The notes beneath the pieces were generated by a model, which saw only the letters and a list, made by a program, of their open reading frames with translations, was not told where the DNA came from and made no database searches. Shown in pieces: positions 33,925 to 41,188 of a stretch of 64,000 bases of DNA (position 1 is the stretch's first letter; every line of letters begins with the position of its first letter). The translations under genes were made by a program, and so were the position numbers. Source of the DNA: an uncultured Prevotella sp. (GTDB lineage Bacteria > Bacteroidota > Bacteroidia > Bacteroidales > Bacteroidaceae); contig CAKPZJ010000009.1 in NCBI GenBank assembly GCA_934204655.1, positions 29,533 through 93,532 on the forward strand. Reading direction: 5' to 3'.

Positions 33925-34493
33925 TGTTCTATCAGGTGCTGGTTCTGAACCAGGAAGTCGATGTCGTCCAGGCCCTCCATCAGACAATGTTTCTTGTAGC
34001 CGTTGATGTCAAAGTGCTCGCTCTCGCCGGTCTTCAGGTTGGTAATGGTCTGCCTGGGCAAATCAACCTTGACCTGGGTCTGGTGGTCGGTACTGATGCT
34101 GCCGAACAAGTGCTGCAGGAACTGCTCAGAGACCACCACGGGCAGCACAAAGTTGTTCAGTTCATTGTTCTTGTGTATATCGGCAAAGAACGAGCTTATC
34201 ACTACCCTGAAGCCGTAGCCCGCTATGGCCCAGGCGGCATGCTCCCGACTGGAGCCAGAGCCAAAGTTCTTGCCGGCGACCAGTATGCAGCCCGAATACG
34301 ACGAGTCGTTCAGCACGAAGTCCTTGACAGGGGTACCGTCCTTGTGGTAACGCCAGTCGCGGAAGAGGTTGTCGCCAAAGCCCTCCTTGTCAGTAGCCTT
34401 CAGGAAGCGGGCCGGTATAATCTGGTCGGTATCTACATTCTCCAGGGGGAGGGGTACGCATGTACTTATGATAGTATCAAATTTCTGTTTCAT
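33903..34493 (-). CDS. leuD: 3-isopropylmalate dehydratase small subunit
   Basis: The 196-residue swivelling-domain subunit of isopropylmalate isomerase, which pairs with LeuC. Motifs: PLPLENVDTDQIIPARFLK, SYSGCILVAGKNFGSGSSRE (the GSGSSREHA substrate loop) and VVISSFFADIHKNN. It lies 21 bases after leuC and overlaps the following synthase gene. Confidence 0.96.
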   Translation of the reverse strand: MKQKFDTIISTCVPLPLENVDTDQIIPARFLKATDKEGFGDNLFRDWRYHKDGTPVKDFVLNDSSYSGCILVAGKNFGSGSSREHAAWAIAGYGFRVVISSFFADIHKNNELNNFVLPVVVSEQFLQHLFGSISTDHQTQVKVDLPRQTITNLKTGESEHFDINGYKKHCLMEGLDDIDFLVQNQHLIEQWEKKNS

Positions 34494-34514
34494 TGTGAAG
34501 ATGTTAATAGTGGA

Positions 34515-35915
34515 TTACAACGTACGTGGGTCGCTTATTACGCCAGTTACCGCAGCGGCTGCCGCTACCAGCGGCGATGCCAGTATGGTACGTGCCCCTG
34601 GTCCCTGACGACCCTCGAAGTTGCGGTTACTGGTCGACACGCAGTACTTACCGGCCGGAACCTTGTCATCGTTCATGGCCAGACAAGCCGAGCATCCCGG
34701 CTGACGGATAACAAAGCCCGCATCGGCCAGCACGCGGTCCAGGCCCTCGGCCCGTATCTGCCGGTCTACCGCCCAGGAGCCAGGTACCAGCCACGCGGTA
34801 ATGCTGTCGGCCTTCTTCTTGCCCTTCACCAGGGCTGCGAAAGCCCTGAAGTCCTCTATACGCCCGTTGGTGCAGGCTCCTAAGAACACATAGTCTACCG
34901 GGTGACCTATCAACTTCTCTCCGGGCTTGAAGCCCATGTACTCGAGCGACTTCAGGTACGATGCCTTACCAGCCTCGTCTACCCCGGCCATGCTCTCCAG
35001 CGTGGGTATGGCCTCTGTGATACCAATGCCCATACCCGGGTTAGTTCCATACGTTATGCGAGGCTCTATGTCGGCCGCGTCAAAGGTCAGTTCCTTGTCA
35101 AACACGGCATCGTCGCCGCTCCTAAGGGTCTGCCAGTAAGCCACGGCCTTGTCCCAGTCGGCCCCAGTAGGCGCGTACTCCCTGCCCTTGATGTAGGCAA
35201 ACGTAGTGGCATCTGGGGCGACAAAGCCGCCACGCGCGCCCATCTCAATGGACAGGTTACAGAGCGTAAGGCGGCCCTCCATAGACATACTGCGTACCAC
35301 GTCGCCCGCATACTCTACAAAGTAGCCCGTGGCGCCCGACGTGGTAATCTGGGCCATCAGGTATAGGGCCACATCCTTGGCCGTTACGCCCGGGCCCAGC
35401 GTCCCGTTGATGCTAATGCGCATCGACTTGGGTTTCTGCTGCAATATACACTGCGAGGCCATCACCATTTCGACCTCGCTGGTACCGATGCCGAAAGCCA
35501 CGGCACCCATGGCACCATGGGTAGAGGTGTGCGAGTCGCCACAGACAATGGTCATGCCCGGCAAGGACAGTCCCTTCTCCGGGCCCACCACGTGTATGAT
35601 GCCATTGTCCGCAGTGTTCATCTTAAACTCGGTCAGCCCAAACTCGGCGCAGTTCTTGTCGAGCGTATCTACCTGCTTGCGGCCCACGGGGTCGGCTATG
35701 GGCTTGTCCTGGTCGTGCGTGGGAATGTTGTGGTCGGGCATACAGAATATCTGCCCTGGTCTGAAGCACCGCAGCCCACGTGCCCGCATGCCTGCGAACG
35801 CCTGCGGCGAGGTTACTTCGTGACAATAAAGTCGGTCAATGTATAACTGAGTGGGACCATCGTTAACTACTTGAACCGTATGCTTGTCCCAGATTTTGTC
35901 GAAGAGTGTGTTCAT
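34515..35915 (-). CDS. leuC: 3-isopropylmalate dehydratase large subunit
   Basis: The 466-residue aconitase-type subunit with a 4Fe-4S cluster that isomerises 2- to 3-isopropylmalate. Cluster cysteines are in [14 protein letters not shown] and [31 protein letters not shown] and the N-terminal [10 protein letters not shown] are also diagnostic. The ATG overlaps the leuA stop by four bases. Confidence 0.96.
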   Translation of the reverse strand: MNTLFDKIWDKHTVQVVNDGPTQLYIDRLYCHEVTSPQAFAGMRARGLRCFRPGQIFCMPDHNIPTHDQDKPIADPVGRKQVDTLDKNCAEFGLTEFKMNTADNGIIHVVGPEKGLSLPGMTIVCGDSHTSTHGAMGAVAFGIGTSEVEMVMASQCILQQKPKSMRISINGTLGPGVTAKDVALYLMAQITTSGATGYFVEYAGDVVRSMSMEGRLTLCNLSIEMGARGGFVAPDATTFAYIKGREYAPTGADWDKAVAYWQTLRSGDDAVFDKELTFDAADIEPRITYGTNPGMGIGITEAIPTLESMAGVDEAGKASYLKSLEYMGFKPGEKLIGHPVDYVFLGACTNGRIEDFRAFAALVKGKKKADSITAWLVPGSWAVDRQIRAEGLDRVLADAGFVIRQPGCSACLAMNDDKVPAGKYCVSTSNRNFEGRQGPGARTILASPLVAAAAAVTGVISDPRTL

Positions 35916-37411
35916 TTTCTAAACTTATTTATACAATCTATGTAAGCCTCTACCGAGGCCGTAACTATATCCGTATTGGCGCCAAAGCCATAATATACGT
36001 TTCCATCGTACTCCACCTGCATGTGAACTTTACCCACGTCGTCAGAGCCCTTGCTGATGGCTTGTATAGTGAACTCCTTGAGCGTCATCTGCTTGGTTAT
36101 TATCTTCTTGAGAGCCTTGATGGCAGCGTCAACAGGGCCATTGCCCGACGAGGCGTCCTCGAACTTCTGCCCGCTGATGTCCAGCCCTATGCTGGCCACG
36201 CTCTTTACACCCTTGCCGGTGGTTACCTGTAGGTAGTCGAGCTTCACGGCGTGGTTCTCTGAGCGGTCGGCACCGGCCAAAACCAGCACGTCGGCGTCGC
36301 TTATCTCCTTCTTCTTGTCGGCCAGCTTCAGGAACTCCTTGTAGATGCTGTCCAGCTTAGCCTCGTCAGACACGTCGACACCATTGACATGCAGCCTGTA
36401 CTTCAGGGCGGCTCGGCCCGAACGGGCGGTAAGCACGATAGAGTTGTCCTCCAGTCCCACGTCCGTGGGGTTCATTATCTCATAGGTCTGAACATTCTTC
36501 AGCACGCCATCCTGGTGAATACCGCTCGAATGGGCAAACGCGTTGCGGCCCACGATGGCCTTGTTGGGCTGCACGGGCATGTTCATCAGGCTGGAGACCA
36601 TGCGCGACGTGGGATATATCTTCGTGGTGTTGATATTGGTATCTATGTCCAGGTGCTTGTGGCACTTCAGTATCATGGCTATCTCCTCAAGCGACGTGTT
36701 GCCGGCCCGCTCGCCTATGCCGTTGATGGTTACCTCTACCTGGCGGGCTCCGCTCAGCACGCCGCTCAGCGTGTTGGCCGTGGCCATGCCCAGGTCGTTA
36801 TGGCAGTGGGTAGATATGACCGCCTGGTCTATATTGGCGACATTATCCTTCAGATACTTAATCTTGGCGGCATACTCCGTGGGCAGACAGTAGCCCGTGG
36901 TGTCGGGGATGTTTACCACCGTGGCACCCGCCTTGATGACGGCTTCTATCACGCGGGCCAGGTACTCGTTGTCGGTACGTCCGGCATCCTCAGCGTAGAA
37001 CTCTACATCCTCCACGTAGCGCTTGGCGTACTTCACGGCGGCCACGGCGCGCTCTATTATCTGTTCGCGGGTCGAGTTAAACTTATATTTGATATGCGAG
37101 TCGCTGGTTCCTATACCCGTATGGATGCGCTTGTGCTTGGCATACTTCAACGACTCGGCTGCCACGTCTATGTCCTTCTCCACGGCACGGGTCAGGGCGC
37201 AGATGGTGGGCCACGTTACGGCCTTGCTGATTTCTATGACCGAATTGAAGTCGCCCGGCGACGAGATGGGGAAGCCCGCCTCTATCACATCGACGCCCAA
37301 CTGCTCTAATTGTTTTGCTACCTGAATTTTCTCTACCGTATTCAACTGGCAGCCCGGTACCTGCTCGCCGTCCCTGAGCGTCGTGTCGAATATAAAAAGC
37401 CTTTCACTCAT
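35912..37411 (-). CDS. leuA: 2-isopropylmalate synthase
   Basis: LeuA condenses acetyl-CoA with 2-oxoisovalerate, the committed and leucine-inhibited step. The 499-residue protein opens [19 protein letters not shown], has the metal-binding [18 protein letters not shown] and [14 protein letters not shown], and ends with the regulatory dimer domain that binds leucine. It is first in leuA-leuC-leuD-synthase-leuB-TPR. A leader peptide and terminator (37436-37603) precede it, so expression is probably set by charged branched-chain tRNA as well as by feedback inhibition. Confidence 0.96.
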   Translation of the reverse strand: MSERLFIFDTTLRDGEQVPGCQLNTVEKIQVAKQLEQLGVDVIEAGFPISSPGDFNSVIEISKAVTWPTICALTRAVEKDIDVAAESLKYAKHKRIHTGIGTSDSHIKYKFNSTREQIIERAVAAVKYAKRYVEDVEFYAEDAGRTDNEYLARVIEAVIKAGATVVNIPDTTGYCLPTEYAAKIKYLKDNVANIDQAVISTHCHNDLGMATANTLSGVLSGARQVEVTINGIGERAGNTSLEEIAMILKCHKHLDIDTNINTTKIYPTSRMVSSLMNMPVQPNKAIVGRNAFAHSSGIHQDGVLKNVQTYEIMNPTDVGLEDNSIVLTARSGRAALKYRLHVNGVDVSDEAKLDSIYKEFLKLADKKKEISDADVLVLAGADRSENHAVKLDYLQVTTGKGVKSVASIGLDISGQKFEDASSGNGPVDAAIKALKKIITKQMTLKEFTIQAISKGSDDVGKVHMQVEYDGNVYYGFGANTDIVTASVEAYIDCINKFRK

Positions 37412-37435
37412 ATTTTTCTATACCTTATATTATAA

Positions 37436-37473
37436 ACAAAAAGCCTTTCGCACTTGTGGAAGTGGAAAGGCTT
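37436..37473 (-). terminator. Attenuator terminator in the leu leader
   Basis: On the minus strand AAGCCTTTC / GAAAGGCTT (9 bp) capped by CACTT / AAGTG with a GTGG-position loop (one-base bulge), then TTTTTGTTT. It ends about 25 bases before the leuA ATG, so it can only regulate leuA. Confidence 0.9.
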
Positions 37474-37488
37474 AGTATTATCCTCAAT

Positions 37489-37596
37489 TCATCTGAACAT
37501 ACTGACATGCCTAACACTTCCAACTACGCCGTGCAGTCGAATCTTTAGGATAATGCCGTTCAGTATGTTACCAGTTACAATCATCATTGCTATCAT
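37489..37596 (-). CDS. leu operon leader peptide (35 aa)
   Basis: The peptide is MIAMMIVTGNILNGIILKIR followed by LHGVVGSVRHVSMFR and TGA. Fourteen of 35 codons are Ile (6), Val (5) or Leu (3), an excess expected of a branched-chain leader peptide. The ATG is about 7 bases after the expected transcription start, so it has essentially no 5' UTR. It lies between the TAACTTTG promoter and an intrinsic terminator. Confidence 0.85.
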   Translation of the reverse strand: MIAMMIVTGNILNGIILKIRLHGVVGSVRHVSMFR

Positions 37597-37606
37597 TTGG
37601 TTAATG

Positions 37607-37614
37607 CAAAGTTA
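37607..37614 (-). promoter_or_regulatory. leu operon promoter, -7 element TAACTTTG
   Basis: Perfect TAnnTTTG on the minus strand, just upstream of the leader ORF; start near 37603. The 151 bases from here to the dnaB stop (37766) hold only a CATCAC / GTGATG inverted repeat. Confidence 0.75.
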
Positions 37615-37765
37615 TAAAGAAATCGCCAATCAAGCAAACAAAACATTACTTTTTTCTTCCAAAAACTTACATTTACCCATTTTTAGCGCCGTTATTGTTA
37701 TTTTTTGGTTTTCGGCCATCACCATGACGTGGGCTACTATCACCGTGATGCTGGCTGCCACCGCG

Positions 37766-39271
37766 TCAGAACGGTACCTGGTCGCTCTGTGGCGGCAGCG
37801 GGTCGGCATAGGGGTCGTTCATGCGACTGCTGATAAACTCGCCGCCATTGGCATCGACGGGAGGTGCCGGCGAGTCTTCGGGATCCTGGAAACGGGTGTA
37901 CTCGCCCTTGAAGGTGAGGAGCACGTCGCCCGTGGCGCCCTTACGGTGCTTGGCAATGATAATCTGAGCCATGCCGTGGAGGTCGTGACCCTGTTCGTCC
38001 TGGAAGATGCGGTAGTACTCGGGACGGTGGACGAACATAACCATGTCGGCGTCCTGTTCGATGGCACCAGACTCACGGAGGTCGCTCAGCTGAGGGCGTT
38101 TGCCCTCCAGGCCCTCACGGCCCTCAACACCACGGTTGAGCTGCGACAGCGCCAAGATAGGTATATCCAGTTCCTTAGCCAGTCCCTTGAGCGACTGCGA
38201 TATCTTGGACACCTCTTCCTGTCGGCTTCCAAAGTTCATACCGGTAGCATTCATCAGCTGCAGATAGTCTATCATAATAATCTTGACCCCTTTCTCGCGC
38301 ACCAGACGGCGGGCCTTGGTACGGAGCTCAAAGATAGACAGGCCGGGGGTGTCGTCTATGTACAGGGGGGCACCCTGCAGGTTGGTAATGTTCTTATCCA
38401 GCCGCTCCCACTCGTCCTTGGACAGCTGTCCGTTAAGCATCTTGTTGCCCGGGATGGAACATACGTTAGAGATGAGCCGGTTTACCAACTGCACGTTGTT
38501 CATTTCGAGCGAGAAGAAAGCTATCGGCACATTGTGGTCCACGGCTATGTTCTTGGCCAGCGACAGGGCAAACGAGGTTTTACCCATGGCGGGTCGCCCG
38601 GCTATGATTACCAAGTCAGAAGCCTGCCATCCGCTGGTTTTCTCATCCAGTTTACGGTAGCCGGTGGGCACACCCGTCAGGCCGCCGCTGTTAGCCGATG
38701 CCTTTTGCAGGATGCTGATAGCCTGGTTGATAACAGGGTCCACCTGGACGTAGTCTTTCTTCATGTTGTGCTGTGAGAGCTCGAACAGGTTGCCCTCAGC
38801 CTCCTGCATGAGTTCGTTAACGTCGATGGATTCATCAAAAGCCTTGGTCTCAATGACGCTCGCGTACGAGATGAGCTGGCGGGCAAGGAACTTCTGAGCC
38901 AAGATACGGGCGTGGTACTCAATGTGGGCCGACGAGGCCACGTTGTGGCTCAGCTCGAGCACGTACATAGGGCCGCCCACATCGTCCAGGGTACCCTCGC
39001 GCTTGAGCTCCTCTATCACCGTCGATATGTCTACGGGGTGCTCGTCCATGTTGAGCGTCTGGATGGCCTGATACAGTTTCTGGTTGCGTGGCTCGTAGAA
39101 CGTCTGAGGCTTCAGAAACTCTGAGACGACCGAGAAGGCATCCTTATCTATCATCAGCGCGCCCAGCACCAGCTTCTCTATGTCCAGCGCCTGGGGCTGC
39201 AGGTGTCCATACGATGTATCTATAGGCGCCGAAGACGATTTGCGCCGTGTAGTGTTACTTCTTTCTGCCAT
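37766..39271 (-). CDS. dnaB: Replicative DNA helicase DnaB
   Basis: A 501-residue hexameric 5'-3' helicase of the replisome. The N-terminal primase-interacting domain (residues ~25-130, PQALDIEKLVLGALMIDKDA) is followed by the RecA-like motor: P-loop GRPAMGKTS (225-233), FFSLEMNNVQLVNRL, IIMIDYLQLMNA (Walker B), SQLNRGVEGR and RESGAIEQDADMVMF. No intein is present. The only TAnnTTTG upstream is at 39552, which gives an unusually long leader of ~275 bases containing three 65-bp tandem repeats. Confidence 0.97.
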   Translation of the reverse strand: MAERSNTTRRKSSSAPIDTSYGHLQPQALDIEKLVLGALMIDKDAFSVVSEFLKPQTFYEPRNQKLYQAIQTLNMDEHPVDISTVIEELKREGTLDDVGGPMYVLELSHNVASSAHIEYHARILAQKFLARQLISYASVIETKAFDESIDVNELMQEAEGNLFELSQHNMKKDYVQVDPVINQAISILQKASANSGGLTGVPTGYRKLDEKTSGWQASDLVIIAGRPAMGKTSFALSLAKNIAVDHNVPIAFFSLEMNNVQLVNRLISNVCSIPGNKMLNGQLSKDEWERLDKNITNLQGAPLYIDDTPGLSIFELRTKARRLVREKGVKIIMIDYLQLMNATGMNFGSRQEEVSKISQSLKGLAKELDIPILALSQLNRGVEGREGLEGKRPQLSDLRESGAIEQDADMVMFVHRPEYYRIFQDEQGHDLHGMAQIIIAKHRKGATGDVLLTFKGEYTRFQDPEDSPAPPVDANGGEFISSRMNDPYADPLPPQSDQVPF

Positions 39272-39313
39272 AAAAGTTATTGTCTGTTATACTAACGTGT
39301 CTCATAGGTTCCG

Positions 39314-39350
39314 CCCAGTGGCGGTACGACCACTGCTGTTGTCCACTGGG
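39314..39350 (-). promoter_or_regulatory. Hairpin in the dnaB leader
   Basis: Perfect 8-bp inverted repeat CCCAGTGG (39314-39321) / CCACTGGG (39343-39350), about 43 bases upstream of the dnaB ATG. An alternative inner pairing CAGTGG / CCACTG overlaps it. No T run. Confidence 0.5.
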
Positions 39351-39360
39351 ACTTACGCAA

Positions 39361-39555
39361 GGGCGCACAAGGCGAGCGCAATCGAACTTGTTCGAATTGC
39401 TGAGCCGCAGCCGACCTTATGCAAAGGGCGTGCAAGGCGAGCACAATCGAACTTGTTCGAATTGCTGAGCCGCAGCCGACCTTATGCAAAGGGCGTGCAA
39501 GGCGAGCGCAATCGAACTTGTTCGAATTGCTGAGCCGCAGCCGACCTTATGCAAA
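39361..39555. repeat. Three tandem 65-bp repeats in the dnaB leader
   Basis: Units 39361-39425, 39426-39490 and 39491-39555, nearly identical (e.g. GCGCAATCGAACTTGTTCGA vs GCACAATCGAACTTGTTCGA). Each holds a hairpin GCAATCGAAC-TT-GTTCGAATTGC (10 bp with one bulged A) and ends CTTATGCAAA. On the minus strand each starts CTTTGCATAAGG; only the outermost is preceded by TA to make a full promoter. Because 65 is not a multiple of three, it is not a coding repeat. Confidence 0.95.
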
Positions 39556-39559
39556 GGTA
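39552..39559 (-). promoter_or_regulatory. Probable dnaB promoter, -7 element TACCTTTG
   Basis: TAnnTTTG on the minus strand at the distal edge of the tandem repeats; no closer match exists. Confidence 0.5.
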
Positions 39560-39678
39560 GTGCAAAGTGAGGTAAATACAAAATAAAATATTATATTTAT
39601 TTGGGCACCCACCGCAGCCCGCTCCCCAAGTGCCCCGACCACGATCTGGCTATCCACGGCAGCCATGGCGACAGGAGA

Positions 39679-39776
39679 GGCTGTCGCGAAAATCGCGGAG
39701 ACCGTCATTAGCGAGCTGGGAGCCATCTTTAGAAATCTAAAGGTCGGTCTTTTCATTTCCCGCGATAGTTATTGGT
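39679..39776 (+). repeat. Dispersed intergenic repeat, copy D
   Basis: Starts GGCTGTCGCGAAAATCGCGG (perfect CGCGA-AAA-TCGCG hairpin), then GAGCTGGGAGCCATCTTTAG and the hairpin CTTTAGAAATCTAAAG (39727-39742). It is followed by a long TTTTTACTTTTTTACTCTTT-type pyrimidine tract (39811-39870). Confidence 0.85.
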
Positions 39777-39888
39777 GCACAGAAAGCCAACACCAGCACT
39801 CTGCCAGCGCTTTTTACTTTTTTACTCTTTTACTTTTTACCTTTCAAAATTACCTTTTTACCTTTAATAAACTCTCCCTATACCTTAT

Positions 39889-39906
39889 TATATATACGCG
39901 CGCGCG
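39889..39906. repeat. Alternating TA/CG tract, second copy
   Basis: TATATATACGCGCGCGCG, 18 alternating purine/pyrimidine bases, preceded by ACCTTAT exactly as at 25229-25254. Such tracts can adopt Z-DNA under negative supercoiling. It lies about 50 bases upstream of the YccF promoter. Confidence 0.8.
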
Positions 39907-39955
39907 ACAGGAGATATTTTCGGCCCATTTATGATAATTTGCGGGAGAATAAATG

Positions 39956-39963
39956 TAACTTTG
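39956..39963 (+). promoter_or_regulatory. YccF operon promoter, -7 element TAACTTTG
   Basis: Perfect TAnnTTTG; the ~45-base leader holds a hairpin GGCAGG / CCTGCC (~39969-39990). Likely drives YccF, thioredoxin, DUF4186 and hrpB. Confidence 0.65.
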
Positions 39964-40011
39964 CATAAGGCAGGCGATACTGCCCTGCCTGCAACTATAC
40001 GATATACAAGA

Positions 40012-40389
40012 ATGAAAATACTTGCCAATATACTCTGGCTCATCCTGGGCGGACTGCATATAGTCATGATGTACTTTTTAGGTAGCCTGCTGTTAGCCAT
40101 TACCATTGTGGGACTGCCCGCAGCCAAGCAGACGCTGAAATTGGGGCTTCTGTGCCTCTGGCCGTTTGGCTCCACCATCACACAGATCCACGTTCCCACT
40201 GGGTGCATGCGTATTCCGCTCAATATAATATGGCTTATCCTTGGCGGAATAGCCATCTGTGCCCTGCATGTCATCTACGGAGTGCTACTGGCCGTCACCA
40301 TCATCGGACTGCCTTTCGCCCTGCAACACTTCAAGATGGCGGGGCTGGCCCTGTCGCCCTTTGGCAAGAGTGTGACCCTCAATGTATAG
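40012..40389 (+). CDS. YccF domain inner-membrane protein
   Basis: A 125-residue membrane protein with two YccF (DUF307) repeats: MKILANILWLILGGLHIVMM, then TIVGLPAAKQTLKLGLLCLW, and again NIIWLILGGIAICALHVIYG and TIIGLPFALQHFKMAGLALS. The start at 40012 follows the promoter; an upstream frame from 39931 is excluded because it precedes the transcription start. Function of the family is not known. Confidence 0.88.
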   Translation: MKILANILWLILGGLHIVMMYFLGSLLLAITIVGLPAAKQTLKLGLLCLWPFGSTITQIHVPTGCMRIPLNIIWLILGGIAICALHVIYGVLLAVTIIGLPFALQHFKMAGLALSPFGKSVTLNV

Positions 40390-40432
40390 CACCCCATTAT
40401 CAACCGAACGACAACTCTTAACATATAGCCTT

Positions 40433-40738
40433 ATGGAAACATTTGATAACGCCATAAACGACGACCGCCTGGTACTGGTAGACTTCTACGCCACCTGGTG
40501 CCAGCCCTGCCAGATGCAGCACCCTGTACTTGCCGAACTCAAAGCACAACTGGGCAACCGGCTGCGCATCCTCAAAATCAATATAGACCAGCATACCGAT
40601 ACCGCGGAGCGGTTCCAGGTACGTTCGGTACCCACACTGATGCTGTTCAGGCAAGGGCAGCAGCTCTGGCGGCAGTCGGGCTATCTGTCATTGCCCGATT
40701 TACGAGCAACCTTAGACCCTTTTCTGGCACAGCAGTAA
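40433..40738 (+). CDS. Thioredoxin with WCQPC active site
   Basis: A 101-residue thioredoxin-fold protein: VLVDFYATWCQPCQMQHPVL with Cys23 and Cys26, and the cis-Pro loop VRSVPTLMLF. The variant CQPC instead of CGPC should shift the redox potential. I start at METFDNAIND; an in-frame ATG at 40382 would overlap the YccF gene. No signal peptide is seen, so it acts in the cytoplasm. It lies 12 bases before the DUF4186 gene. Confidence 0.93.
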   Translation: METFDNAINDDRLVLVDFYATWCQPCQMQHPVLAELKAQLGNRLRILKINIDQHTDTAERFQVRSVPTLMLFRQGQQLWRQSGYLSLPDLRATLDPFLAQQ

Positions 40739-40750
40739 CGATTGAACGAT

Positions 40751-41188
40751 ATGCGGAAACCATCTGTACGCCAATTATCTCTATTTGACGATGAGGAAGA
40801 GGCCGACAGCACGCCCACCCCTATCTACGACCACACCGCGCTGTTCGAGCGCTTAGCCCAGTCGGCCTTTCGCAGCCGCTTTCACCTCTCAGCAGCCGAC
40901 CGAGCCTACATCCAGTCGCGCGGACTGACCATCATCCGCCAGCATGCCGCCACCTTTGTGGCCCAGCGGCTGGCCCCGGCCATCATAGCCAACGACGGAC
41001 GGCAGACACCCATGCGTGGGCATCCCGTCTTCGTGGCCCAGCACGCCACCGGCTGCTGCTGCCGTGGCTGTCTGTACCGCTGGCACCATATAGCACCCGG
41101 CCACACGCTTACCCAGGCCGAACAGCAGTATGCCGTAAGCGTACTGATGGCCTGGATAGAACGCCAACTACAACGCAACTCTCAATGA
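40751..41188 (+). CDS. DUF4186 protein with N-terminal sliding-clamp-type motif
   Basis: A 145-residue protein of unknown function. The DUF4186 domain spans about residues 33-142, with FRSRFHLSAADRAYIQSRGL, LAPAIIANDGRQTPMRGHPV and AQHATGCCCRGCLYRWH; the Cys cluster and nearby His could bind metal. The disordered N-terminus contains QLSLF (residues 8-12), the consensus for binding the DNA polymerase sliding clamp (QL[SD]LF), followed by acidic DDEEE. I use the ATG at 40751 rather than an upstream TTG. Its stop overlaps the hrpB start (ATGA). Confidence 0.82.
   Translation: MRKPSVRQLSLFDDEEEADSTPTPIYDHTALFERLAQSAFRSRFHLSAADRAYIQSRGLTIIRQHAATFVAQRLAPAIIANDGRQTPMRGHPVFVAQHATGCCCRGCLYRWHHIAPGHTLTQAEQQYAVSVLMAWIERQLQRNSQ

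Larger units (their letters stand above)
37436..37603 (-). promoter_or_regulatory. Ribosome-sensing leucine operon attenuator
   Basis: Order on the minus strand: start site (~37603), leader ORF (37596-37489), terminator (37473-37436), leuA. Antiterminator: leader segment TGGAAGTGTTAGGC (37522-37509, codons ~25-29) pairs 12 bases with GCCTTTCCACTTCCA (37471-37457), the terminator's 5' arm and loop. Two further helices are possible: AACATACTG with CAGTATGTT (37569-37561 / 37504-37496) and ATTATCCT with AGGATAAT (37554-37547 / 37484-37477). The latter covers the Ile-Ile-Leu codons 15-17. A ribosome stalled there would leave the antiterminator strand free; one finishing the peptide would cover it. 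Confidence 0.85.

Noticed and set aside
32371..33987. Longer N-terminus (21 extra residues) for the second synthase
   Set aside because: The extra residues are Pro/Gly-rich and lie fully inside leuD; the ATG at 33924 gives the family-typical start.
39280..39533. Open frame across the dnaB leader encoding repeated peptide units
   Set aside because: It is produced by the 65-bp tandem repeats; the period is not a multiple of three and the frame has no promoter or start context.
39361..39555. Possible CRISPR array
   Set aside because: The repeats are directly abutting with no unique spacers, and no cas genes are present.
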